A stretch of 64,000 nucleotides of DNA from Saccharomycopsis phalli. Taxonomy: Eukaryota; Ascomycota; Saccharomycetes; Ascoideales; Saccharomycopsidaceae. This document shows, piece by piece, positions 37,809 through 46,839 of the stretch. Made by a program: the position numbers and the translations under genes. The DNA is taken from positions 868,001 to 932,000 of the forward strand of contig CP073217.1 in the NCBI GenBank assembly GCA_020342235.1, written 5' to 3'. Below the pieces are notes generated by a model that was not told where the DNA came from, did not search any database, and was given only the letters and a program-made list of their open reading frames with translations. Positions within the stretch are counted from its first letter, which is position 1. Each line of letters starts with the position of its first letter.

Positions 37809-38479
37809 ATGGCTAGATACGGTTCTACTTCGACTAACCCAGAGAGATCTGCTAAGGCTAAAGGTTCTTACTTGAGAGTCTCTTTCAAGAACAGCAGAGA
37901 GACTGCTCAAGCCATCAGTGGATGGGAATTGAAAAAGGCCCAGCAATACTTGGACCAAGTCCTTGACCACAAGAGAGCCATTCCTTTCAGAAGATTTAAC
38001 TCTTCTATTGGAAGAACCGCTCAGGGTAAGGAATTTGGTGTCACCAAGGCCAGATGGCCAGCCAAGTCTGTCAAGTACATCCAAGAATTGTTGAAAAACG
38101 CCGAGGCCAACGCTGAAGTATGTATACGAGTACCCTTGTAACATTGGAAGTATTGAGTTATAGTCAATATTCGCCAATTGATAGCGGGAAGTTTTTTGAT
38201 AATATTCGTTTTTTCTTTGAAATTTTCAGTGTATTATTGGATTATTTCACGTTGTTTCAAACACAACTAACACATTAGGTAAAGGGCTTGGACACTGACA
38301 GATTGATCATTTCCCACATCCAGGTTAACCAGGCTCCAAAGCAAAGAAGAAGAACTTTCAGAGCTCACGGTAGAATTAATAAATACGAGTCTTCCCCATC
38401 TCACATCGAGGTGATCTTGTCTGAGAAACCAGAGGAGGTTGAGAAGGCTTCTGAGAAGGTGGTTGCTACTACTGCTTAA
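37809..38479 (+). CDS. RPL17: 60S ribosomal protein L17 (uL22), two exons
   Basis: Exon 1 is 37809-38117 (103 codons) and exon 2 is 38279-38479. The intron is 161 nt with GTATGT, AACTAAC and TTAG. The product has 169 residues. It contains [36 protein letters not shown] and [20 protein letters not shown], all hallmarks of uL22 lining the peptide exit tunnel. The intron lies after codon 103, as I recall for yeast RPL17. The protein ends EKVVATTA, some 15 residues before the basic SRQRGR-type tail of yeast L17; TAA is followed directly by TAG. The C-terminal tail varies between eukaryotes, so this is probably natural. Confidence 0.96.
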
Positions 38480-38563
38480 TAGTACAAATAAACTGTTATT
38501 GTATAAGAGACTGTAGACCCTATATAATTTACACCGTGCCAACCCAGAAAAAAAAATTAAGAA

Positions 38564-39643
38564 TTATGGAGACTCCTCCTCCTGTGGGTCTTGGAAAACC
38601 AAGATCTTTTTTGATTTTTTCATGGCAGAAAGCTCTGACAATGTGAATCCGAAATTGGAATAACTGTCATTCTGCTGCACTTCCTTCATCATTAATGCCT
38701 TGTTTCGTAGCCGTATATTGGCCTTTTCTTGTTTTGCTCGCTTATTCTTACTAAGCACAGACTGCAAGTATTCCTCCTCCTCCTCGGAGTAGCCAGATGC
38801 TTCCTGCTCATCGTGGCTTCGCTTCAATTTGTTAACCGAAGCTTTTAGTCGCCGCTCGGTTCTCATTCGCTCAAAGTAATTCTGCATCGACTTGTCATTA
38901 GCCATCTGGCTGAGCCTTAGTTCTTCCGTTTCGCTGTAGCCTTCATTACCGGAATAGTTCCCGTAGACGTCTTCTGGAAACTGCTGGTCGTATTCCTGGT
39001 CCATGGCCTCCTGGATCAATCTTCGCTCCACATCACTGTCATCTTCAGCCTCTTGCTCTTGTTGCTTGAACTTGTCAATTAAAAACTTGGGCTTATACGG
39101 CTGGTCAGACAGACTGAGCGTCTTAATTTTTTGCTTCCCCTGCTTGTCTAGTAAAAGAATCTCATTGAGATTGACATCCTTGCTTCCAGAAGCAAGGTCG
39201 GGACTCTTCCTTAGAAAACTTGTCAGCGGAGTATTCACAATCTTTGATTCCGGAGTGACAAATAGCCGTCGGTTCTTGTACCGTCGCTGGGTTTCCGGAG
39301 TTTCCACTATTATTTTCTTCTTGTCTGGTCGCTCAGGCGTCACTAGACTGCTTCTCATCTGATCATAGGATGCTTGCCGTAGCTCATCGAGACATTTACT
39401 TGACAATTCGGCAAGATCATCCGGCTCACTGGCTAAGATTGTACTAGCATCACTATCGTTTTCATATTCATCAGCTTCATCAAGACTCTCCTTCTCTTGG
39501 AAAATCAAGAATGATCTCTTTCCCGTGAATTCAGGCACTACTTTGCCCAGAGATGCCGTACCCTTTTTAATACCGGGTGTTATCTCGGGAGTAGGATATA
39601 TCGTGTTTGAATCCACGTTCTGACTATTGGTTTCCTTAGCCAT
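38564..39643 (-). CDS. Unrecognised protein with clustered S/T-P sites
   Basis: A 359-residue, largely disordered, charged protein. The N-terminal half has many possible CDK sites (PTPEITPG, VTPERP, ETPETQ, VTPESK). A repeated R-K-F pattern and FLIDKFKQQEQEAEDDSD follow at about 185-205. The C-terminal part is helical and basic (ERMRTERRLKASVNKLKRS, about 255-275), with a final motif FGFTLSELSAMKKSKKILVF (about 330-350). Such composition suggests a nuclear, cell-cycle-regulated factor; no family was recognised. It is convergent with RPL17 (84 bp between stops). The ATG at 39643 is the first in frame. Confidence 0.7.
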   Translation of the reverse strand: MAKETNSQNVDSNTIYPTPEITPGIKKGTASLGKVVPEFTGKRSFLIFQEKESLDEADEYENDSDASTILASEPDDLAELSSKCLDELRQASYDQMRSSLVTPERPDKKKIIVETPETQRRYKNRRLFVTPESKIVNTPLTSFLRKSPDLASGSKDVNLNEILLLDKQGKQKIKTLSLSDQPYKPKFLIDKFKQQEQEAEDDSDVERRLIQEAMDQEYDQQFPEDVYGNYSGNEGYSETEELRLSQMANDKSMQNYFERMRTERRLKASVNKLKRSHDEQEASGYSEEEEEYLQSVLSKNKRAKQEKANIRLRNKALMMKEVQQNDSYSNFGFTLSELSAMKKSKKILVFQDPQEEESP

Positions 39644-40476
39644 GGGTCAATGCTATGCAAGAATGGAAATGACTTTTTTTCCTGGTACAATTAGCATGGC
39701 TGGTTATCAACAGGACCTGCATAACCGAGACGAAAAATTCATGCACAGGAACTATGCATAGAAATCCCCGAAGCCTCGGGAGGCTTTTTGAGGTGGCTGG
39801 ATGGTGGGTTTCTAATATCTTCAGCATGATTGATATAATGGTGTTATAAAATAATGTGTTGGATTGTCTTGGTGTGGTAGCACAATGTACTTTGATGGAT
39901 GGGCATTTATCTTGATGAGCCACCGCTGATAGAGACTAAAGTGGCTGGAGTCTTACATTGTAGGTTCTGCAAATCATACAAGAAATGCCAGAAAATAAGG
40001 CACTGGATTTGATATTGAGGGTGGTTTGTATCATATTATGAGCAAAGAGACTTGTATCCTGTTTTAAGCTGATTTGTTTTCTATTTTAAGCTGGTTTGTT
40101 TCCTATTTTAAGCTGACTTGTACCCTATTTTAAACTGACTTGTACCCTATTTTAGTCCTGTTCAGTGACAGCCTTCTAGAAGGTCTTGACACATTTATCC
40201 AAAAACAGTTGTAATGATTCTCTTGTATTTAGCAAAACATTTTCTCTCCAGCCGCTTTCGGAATTTTTCATTCGCAATCCGGTCTTGGGTGATGTGGCCT
40301 CATGTCTTTACATTAGTACCTGCAAGCCAACTCAAGAGAACACTCTGTGAACAAATTAAGCGGCCTACAAGACTTTTTTTAGTGTTGAACGTGCTACTGC
40401 CTTCTGTGTCACTATACTAGATATACCGTTCTCTTGCTACATTTAAAGCCCCATATCATTCTAACTAGTCTCCAAG
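39644..40476. other. Intergenic region with a 22-bp repeat
   Basis: No gene was recognised. At 40040-40155 four to five copies of a 22-bp unit occur (TTTTAAGCTGATTTGT, CCTATTTTAAGCTG). A hairpin AGCCT-CGGG-AGGCT followed by T5 lies at 39768-39787. Confidence 0.6.
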
Positions 40477-40737
40477 ATGGATGAATTACAATCGGTGACC
40501 GTTGAAGAGTTGCAGAAGCACAACAAAGAGTCAGACTGCTGGGTTTCTTTAAACAACAAAAAGGTTTACAATGTCACAGATTTCTTGGACGACCATCCAG
40601 GGGGAGGTGAGTTGATTATGGATTATGCCGGGAAAGATATCACCACTATAATGGCAGACTTGTTTTCTCATATCCATTCGGGGTCAGCATATGAACTTTT
40701 GGACGACGAGTACTTGGTTGGATACTTGGAATCTTAG
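40477..40737 (+). CDS. Stand-alone cytochrome b5 domain, Scs7 N-terminal type
   Basis: An 86-residue protein that is just a cytochrome b5 heme-binding fold. It has the DCWVSLNNKKVYNVTDF start and the axial ligand His40 in HPGG. The second ligand region is SHIHSGSAYELL, with His65/His67. Sequence around DYAGKDITTIMAD and ELLDDEYLVGYL is closest to the b5 domain at the N-terminus of the fatty-acid 2-hydroxylase Scs7, in which a hydroxylase membrane domain follows. Here a TAG stop comes directly after GYLES and no hydroxylase frame is seen downstream. There is no membrane anchor. It may be a free soluble electron carrier or a cut-down gene. Start is the only ATG upstream of the domain. Confidence 0.85.
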   Translation: MDELQSVTVEELQKHNKESDCWVSLNNKKVYNVTDFLDDHPGGGELIMDYAGKDITTIMADLFSHIHSGSAYELLDDEYLVGYLES

Positions 40738-42592
40738 AACTTGCATTAACCAAGCTGATTAGACATTTTTCTTCCATATTATCTACTTGTCAAATTATAT
40801 ATCCATGTTATTTAATAGATTTGATGGCATATTTTTCTACAATAGTTGTACTTGCTGATTGCATAATAGTAAATCTGATGCATCCCCGGTTCAGTTAAAT
40901 AGGCCTGGTGATGCATCCACCTATAGTTAATCTGATAAATTGTCGTCAGTTATTTTGTTGATATTTTTGAATCCTCTTGATGGTAGTTTGGCTTTCAAGC
41001 CGTGCTTCACCTAGCCACGGAGCTTCCCCTGTGTCAAACCAAGCCACAAGCTTCACGTCAGGTGGTGAACTTGGTCTATTTTAAATAATTACTTTTGAAA
41101 ATGGTACTGGCACAGTATCTTGTTCCTGAGGCAGTCCAATGGTATCATATTGCAATTACAATAAAGATGATCATAGGGTCTGTAAAGTAACTGTAGAACA
41201 ATCACAACATGCGAAAAGTCTAAAATCAACAGTCTTATATAACAGTCTTATATTGACCGTCTTATATTCTACAAACTCCAATCAAACATTTCAAAAGCCG
41301 CTGGCAGCCAAGTGCCAGTGATTTTTGCATTTTTACAATTTTTTGTTGGCGCCAGTAGCCACGCCAATTTTTGAAGCCAATCTATAATTAGGACACGCAA
41401 TTTAACTCTGGCAAAGCTGCAACTAATGTCTTTAACTTTAATCGTCTTGGCTCGTTTGAGTTAGTGGGTAAGTCGACGTCTCTGGCAACCCACAGGAGCA
41501 CAGATGACCGATATTTTTTTTTGGGAAACATACCTGGGAGAACCAAGATATACAAGCAAAAACGGCAGAATTCGCGACTGAATTTGGATATATGAAAGAT
41601 GTGCATAATCAAAGCGCACTAGTTTCTATTTGTAAAGATAAGACCCGCTTTCAAAGCCGGAGCCAAAAGAAGTATAGGGAGAAAACACTATCTTTACGAT
41701 TCTAAATTTAGCCTGGTGCCAGGAGGCTTCGTTGTTGTTTGGTCCCCTCTGAATGATCCCCAAGATATTTCCTGTGTAGGGTCACGAGAAATTCATTATA
41801 AGCCAGGTTTTTAAGCCACGGACCTAAAAAAAACATGAAAATTACTGTATTCGTAATTTACGATTTACATGTGGCTAGGATCGAACATTAGACAATTTAT
41901 CCACCATTGATGGTTTTCGGTGGTACGCTGCCAATTATTTTCTGTAGTTGCGATAAATTTGATCCGCGAATTTAGTTGTGTTGATCAGATGCGCCTCTTT
42001 ATCTCATGTAGGCTACTGCTTTTGGAATGCTGTATTCCGGAAAATCTACTTGACAAGATGGCCATGTGTCAAAGGTACCATTGTAGATAATTATTAATAG
42101 TGATCGGACCGTGGCAGAACAACAGCGGGCAAATTAGGCAATGATAATCTTTATTCTATGCGGTGCACCTTACTGTCTTGATGAGAGAAACAATAACCAA
42201 TTGATAACCTTGATTTGGACCATGCTAGTGCAATCGTACATTTTCTTTTTGGGTTTGCCGGGAGCACTGCCTGCATAAGGAGGATACTGGGTAATAGCCA
42301 GACGAAAATAACTCCGGCAACAAGAGATAACAAACAGGTCAATTGATGGTTCACAATGATACTAAATATCATTGTGATCGCCAGCGCTGAGTCTTCCGAA
42401 GATCTGCCCCTTTGGAATGAGCCCTAGTGGCTCGGTTACAATACGGTGGATACTGCAGGTGTATGCGCGCGACCTCGGAGCCTGATAAATCACCAGGAGT
42501 ACATCCGAGCTATGATTGTGTCATGTGTGGCAATTTCGGGCTATAAAAGGCGGACTGATTCCGGTGGATTGATTATATATTGTTTACTGAAA
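40738..42592. other. Long intergenic region without recognised genes
   Basis: About 1.85 kb with only short chance frames. It contains no trace of the desaturase/hydroxylase His boxes expected after a b5 domain of the Scs7 type. A TATA element CTATAAAAGG lies at 42541-42550, 43 bp before the next ATG. Confidence 0.6.
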
Positions 42593-42874
42593 ATGGCTAC
42601 TGTTGTGACTGCTACTAATGTTCTTATTACCACTGTGTTCACCACCTTTTGCCCGTTGAGCACTACCTTGACGCTTGGAAATCTGACTTTTGCTACTTCT
42701 GGGTCGGTATCCATTACCCTCACCACTCCTGTTTCTACTACTGTTCCAGCGAACATCAGCAGCAATCATACTGTGCTGACTGCCAACGGTGCTGCTGGTA
42801 AAGGTTCGATTGGCAGAGGTGCGATTGTGGGATCTGTTGCTGGGGCCATGGCTTTGGCTGCTGTTTTGTTGTAG
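42593..42874 (+). CDS. Small GPI-type cell-wall protein lacking a signal peptide
   Basis: A 93-residue Ser/Thr-rich protein (about 40 percent S, T and V). TTVFTTFCPLSTTLTLGNLTFATSGSVSITL resembles the TT.CP.STT.T....TY/F motif of fungal GPI wall proteins. Two N-glycosylation sequons are seen (NLT, NHT). The C-terminus is a good GPI signal: a small residue site in NGAAGKGS, then a hydrophobic end (AIVGSVAGAMALAAVLL). The N-terminus MATVVTATNVLITT is not a proper signal peptide. A TATA box 43 bp upstream fits this start. The gene may be a truncated relic or have an unseen signal-peptide exon. Confidence 0.6.
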   Translation: MATVVTATNVLITTVFTTFCPLSTTLTLGNLTFATSGSVSITLTTPVSTTVPANISSNHTVLTANGAAGKGSIGRGAIVGSVAGAMALAAVLL

Positions 42875-43239
42875 GCTTTGGCTGTATTTGTTATAGATTT
42901 TGATTCGTGATACTTCTTGGTGATACAATTTAATTTGGATATTCTTTATAATATACTTTCTTCTACTTGGCATTTTACATTTTGTGTTGTAGAAGCTTGA
43001 GACTAGTAGGTGGATAGTAAGGTTGAATATTAATTTTTCCAAGGCTAAATGGAATAAAGTTGATCAGTAAGGCAGGATTACGTTTTCCAGCAAGACTGGA
43101 TGGCTTTGAAGCTATCCAACGCCATGGGCAGAATAACTTTAAAATTATCCCAGTCCGCGGACAATTCTGGATCTATCTCAGTCTATTTACAGGTACATCT
43201 CTCAACCATGCAATTTTCGTACGTCTCGCCTATTTATGC

Positions 43240-43630
43240 TAATCTCATTTATTCCTCTCGTTACCTCTTGTATGCCAATTTCATTCATACCACCATCTTT
43301 ACCTCTTGGCATACTTACAGGTTAACCTCTCAACAATGTAATTCTCTCTACCTCTTACCTATTTATGCTGCTAATCTCATTATTCCTCTCTTTACCTCTC
43401 AACTATTTACATGCAAATCTCATTTATACCTCTCTTTTCTCGCCTATGCCAAGCTCACCCTCAGCTTGTCCATAATCATACCTTTCTTTTCTCACCTATG
43501 CCAATTTCATTTATACCTCTCTTCTCTCACCTATGCCAACCTCATTTATACCTCTCTTCTCTCACAATTATCCAATTTCATTTACACCTCTCTTCACCCA
43601 CCATTATCCAATCCCACCTCGGCTTGTCCT
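43240..43630. repeat. Pyrimidine-rich minisatellite, 35-40 bp unit
   Basis: Repeated blocks of CACCTATGCCAATTTCATTT and ATACCTCTCTTCTCT, with the last four copies (43440-43600) best conserved. The array ends at the QRI7 stop codon. Confidence 0.85.
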
Positions 43631-44764
43631 TCACACCTTCTTCCACCCATCCACCAGGAGCAACTCGCCAAGAGGCCATTTCCGAATGGGAAGCGCACTG
43701 AGCTCCGTCTGCAAATTCGCCTGTTCCCAGAGCTCGATTCCCGCCCAGCCAATCATCACGGCGTTGTCAGTACATAGTTCGAGCGGAGGGAAATGAAACT
43801 GCGTAAAGCTCCCGGCCAACTTCCGCTGGAGAACGTCCCTAAGAAGCATATTGGACCCGACGCCGCCTGAGCACACAAAGTCGTCCGCCAGAACGCCGCT
43901 GACGCGCAACGCGAGCGCGATTTTGTCGGCAATGTGCTCGAAAATCGCCATCTGGATCTTGTATCCCAAGGACCGTCGCTCGAGCTCCGACGCGGCCAGA
44001 AGACTGCCAAAATGACGGGCAATTCCGGTGCGCACGGCCGTGACAAACGGAGTGAACGAGAACGCGGCCAAGTCGACTCTGTCGCTCTTGTTCTGCAATG
44101 GGTTTGGGAGGTCGACCGGGCACGGTCCAACTGGGCCACTGGACACAAACTGTTCCAACTCGCGGCCCAACATCACGCCACGCATGCCGATTTCCCGCGA
44201 ACACTTGTCCAAGGAGTCCCCTGCGGCGATGTCAATGGTGTCGGCCAAAATCCGGTGCTCGGTGACGCTGAGCGAGTGCACTAGCATGGTGTGACCTCCG
44301 CTGACAAGTAAGCTGACAAACGGAAACCGCGGCTGGGCGCCGTTACTGGCCATCCGGCACACGAGCAAGTGCCCGAGCATGTGGTGGACGCCTAGAAGCG
44401 GCTTTCCAAAGGCAAGGGCAAGCCCTTTTGCGACCTCAAGGCCGACGGTCAAGCACCCTGGCATTCCTGGTCCTCTAGCGACACAGATCAAGTCAGGGGG
44501 CGCCAGAAGAAGCCCATGGATACGGGACAACTGTGCCACCAAGGGAGCCAATGATTTCTGGTGGTGCAAATGGGCCTTGATGGGAATCACTCCGCCATCA
44601 CTCTTTGAGTCTAGCGTGCGTTTCAATTGGTCCACGAGGACGGGCGGCCGGTTTACGCTGGGACGATCGAGCAACGCGACACAGGAGTCGTCACAGGACG
44701 ACTCGATCGCCAAGATTCTATAACCACGGGCGGATATTCGTCCAAGGGCCTTGAGAGGAGGCAT
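43631..44764 (-). CDS. QRI7: Mitochondrial t6A-modification enzyme (Qri7/OSGEPL1, TsaD family)
   Basis: A 377-residue TsaD/Kae1-family protein that transfers threonylcarbamoyl to A37 of mitochondrial tRNAs. It has an ILAIESSCDDSCVAL start (about 17-31) and KAHLHH. The metal-binding motif H-x3-H is HMLGH (128-132), with SLLVSGGHT (about 152) after it. GDSLDKCSREIGM and CSGGVGSN (about 297) complete the ASKHA nucleotide fold. The N-terminal MPPLKALGRISARGYR is basic and Ser/Arg-containing, fitting a mitochondrial presequence, and separates Qri7 from cytosolic Kae1. Divergent from SUP45 across 97 bp with a Reb1-type site. Confidence 0.93.
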   Translation of the reverse strand: MPPLKALGRISARGYRILAIESSCDDSCVALLDRPSVNRPPVLVDQLKRTLDSKSDGGVIPIKAHLHHQKSLAPLVAQLSRIHGLLLAPPDLICVARGPGMPGCLTVGLEVAKGLALAFGKPLLGVHHMLGHLLVCRMASNGAQPRFPFVSLLVSGGHTMLVHSLSVTEHRILADTIDIAAGDSLDKCSREIGMRGVMLGRELEQFVSSGPVGPCPVDLPNPLQNKSDRVDLAAFSFTPFVTAVRTGIARHFGSLLAASELERRSLGYKIQMAIFEHIADKIALALRVSGVLADDFVCSGGVGSNMLLRDVLQRKLAGSFTQFHFPPLELCTDNAVMIGWAGIELWEQANLQTELSALPIRKWPLGELLLVDGWKKV

Positions 44765-44806
44765 TTTGGTTAGTGCAGGAAATGAGTGTCACGAGTGACG
44801 CGTGTC

Positions 44807-44814
44807 CCGGGTAA
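44807..44814. promoter_or_regulatory. Reb1-type site in the QRI7-SUP45 promoter
   Basis: CCGGGTAA (reverse of TTACCCGG), 42 bp from the QRI7 start and 47 bp from the SUP45 start. Confidence 0.65.
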
Positions 44815-44861
44815 CGCGTTGTGGTGTGAAAATTTTCGAGCCCACACATGGACCAAGTACC

Positions 44862-46181
44862 ATGGAGGACTCAGCGGCGGAGAAAAACATTGAGATTTGG
44901 AAGATCAAAAAGCTCATCAAGCGGCTTGAGAATGCGCGGGGAAACGGCACGTCGATGATCTCGTTGATTGTGCCGCCCAAGGGGCAGGTGTCGATGTTGA
45001 GTAAGATGTTGACTGACGAGTACGGTACGGCGTCGAACATCAAGTCGCGGGTGAATCGGTTGAGTGTGTTGTCTGCGATCACGTCGACGCAGCAGAAGCT
45101 CAAGTTGTACAACCGGGTTCCGCCAAACGGGCTTGTAATCTACTGTGGAGACGTGATCACCGATGAGGGCAAGGAGAAGAAGTTGAACATTGACTTTGAG
45201 CCGTTCAAGCCAATTAACACCTCGTTGTACTTGTGCGACAACAAGTTCCATACCGAAGCCCTCAGCGAGTTGCTTGACTCCGACGAGAAGTACGGGTTCA
45301 TTGTCATGGACGGTAACGGTGCCTTGTTTGGTACCTTGTCGGGTAACACCCGTGAGGTGTTGCACAAGTTTACAGTGGACTTGCCAAAGAAGCACGGACG
45401 CGGTGGTCAGTCTGCGTTGCGTTTTTCGCGTTTGCGTGAGGAGAAGCGCCACAACTACGTGCGTAAGGTGGCTGAGGTGGCGGTGCAGAATTTCGTCACG
45501 GGGGACAAGGTGAACGTCAACGGGTTGGTGCTTGCTGGTTCTGCTGATTTCAAGACCGAGTTGTCCAAGTCGGACATGTTCGACAACCGTTTGCAGGCCA
45601 AGGTGATTAAGATCGTCGACGTGTCGTATGGCGGGGAAAACGGGTTCAACCAAGCAATTGAGTTGTCCGCAGAGACATTGGCCAATGTCAAGTTTATCCA
45701 GGAGAAGAAGTTGTTGGACAAGTATTACGAGGAAATTGCCCAGGATACCGGCAAGTACTGTTACGGAATTGACGATACCTTGAAGGCCCTTGACTTGGGT
45801 GCGGCTGAAGTGTTGATCATCCACGAGAACTTGGAGACCATCCGGTACACTTTGAAGGACGGCGAAGGTGCGGATGTGGTGCGGTTCAACAATCCACCAC
45901 GCGAGGGTGAGAAGGAGAACAAGGAATACTTAATAGACAAGAAGACCGGGCTGGAGATGGAGGTGGTTGACGAGCAGCCATTGATTGAGTGGTTGGCGGA
46001 GAATTACAAGAACTTTGGTGCGACCTTGGAGTTTGTGTCGGACCGGTCGTCGGAGGGCGCGCAGTTTGTAAAGGGATTTGGTGGGGTAGGTGCATTGTTG
46101 AGATACAAGGTTAACTTTGAGCATTTGGTGGATGAGGACGAGGAGGATGAGTATTATGATAGTGATGAAGATTATATTTAA
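44862..46181 (+). CDS. SUP45: Translation termination factor eRF1
   Basis: A 439-residue eRF1. Domain 1 has TASNIKS (NIKS 59-62) and YLCDNKF (123-129), which read stop codons. Domain 2 has the GGQ tripeptide (181-183) that triggers peptide release. Domain 3 binds eRF3 and has an acidic C-terminal end ([14 protein letters not shown]). Length and sequence match the family throughout. An out-of-frame ATG lies 14 bp upstream at 44848 and would open a 36-codon frame overlapping the start. This suggests the mRNA starts downstream of it or that scanning is leaky. Confidence 0.98.
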   Translation: MEDSAAEKNIEIWKIKKLIKRLENARGNGTSMISLIVPPKGQVSMLSKMLTDEYGTASNIKSRVNRLSVLSAITSTQQKLKLYNRVPPNGLVIYCGDVITDEGKEKKLNIDFEPFKPINTSLYLCDNKFHTEALSELLDSDEKYGFIVMDGNGALFGTLSGNTREVLHKFTVDLPKKHGRGGQSALRFSRLREEKRHNYVRKVAEVAVQNFVTGDKVNVNGLVLAGSADFKTELSKSDMFDNRLQAKVIKIVDVSYGGENGFNQAIELSAETLANVKFIQEKKLLDKYYEEIAQDTGKYCYGIDDTLKALDLGAAEVLIIHENLETIRYTLKDGEGADVVRFNNPPREGEKENKEYLIDKKTGLEMEVVDEQPLIEWLAENYKNFGATLEFVSDRSSEGAQFVKGFGGVGALLRYKVNFEHLVDEDEEDEYYDSDEDYI

Positions 46182-46839
46182 TGATAATGTTTGTTACTTG
46201 ATCTGTAGGCTGTGTAGATGGAGATGGTGCTGGGTTTATGTGGGAATGGAGTAAATGGATGGGACTTGTAGGTAATATGCCTGGAGTAAAGACGTTATTT
46301 CAGAGCCGTTGATGTTGACTAGTTACCTATGCAGATTACAAGATAAATTTGACGAAATTGGTGGACAATGGATTGCTTTTAAAGTGTCTACTGGCCACCT
46401 CTGTGCAATTGCATTTACAGGTTTATATTCATTTTTGAATTGAGAATTACAGGCACGGTTTGAAGCTGGATGATTTACCAAACTCTACACATGATTATTT
46501 CATTTACAGTGGTATCATTACACATTTTATTACAAATTTCATTACACATTTCATTACACATTTCATTACACATTTCATTACTCACTACATCTTATACAAC
46601 TACATTCGCTTAAATCAGATCTCACAATTCCAACTATACCCTCAATAAAACGAGCCCGACAACCATCCTACCGTACAATCCGAAAGAATAATCAAGCCAC
46701 AATAAAAATCCAAACCAAATATCCGCTATTCACCACCGTACCATGTTAACCGCAATGGCGTACCCAAGTTTTTGTCACATGCACAACGTGATCTTGCCAT
46801 CGCCCCCTAGCAATTAACCCACTCCTCCAACCATCCCCA
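46182..46839. other. Intergenic region with a 12-bp repeat
   Basis: At 46515-46590 four to five copies of ACATTTCATTAC occur. Nothing else is recognised between SUP45 and GYP7. Confidence 0.65.

Noticed and set aside
39768-39787. Hairpin followed by a T run, like a bacterial terminator
   Set aside because: Yeast polymerase II does not use such terminators; it lies in a promoter-side spacer, so it is probably chance.
40214-40420. 69-codon ATG frame upstream of the b5 gene
   Set aside because: Composition looks random, no family, and it occupies the b5 promoter.
41865-41890. T-loop-like TTCGATCC followed by TAGCCAC on the minus strand
   Set aside because: No complementary 5' acceptor or D arm within tRNA distance.
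42151-42372. 74-codon frame on the minus strand with a hydrophobic start
   Set aside because: No homologue recognised, AT-rich spacer, no promoter or splice evidence.
43240-43630. Repeat array on the plus strand with long open frames
   Set aside because: Frames are open only because of the pyrimidine-rich repeat; no start, domain or varied composition.
44871-45824. 317-codon frame antisense to SUP45
   Set aside because: Shadow of a highly conserved gene; no recognisable domain.
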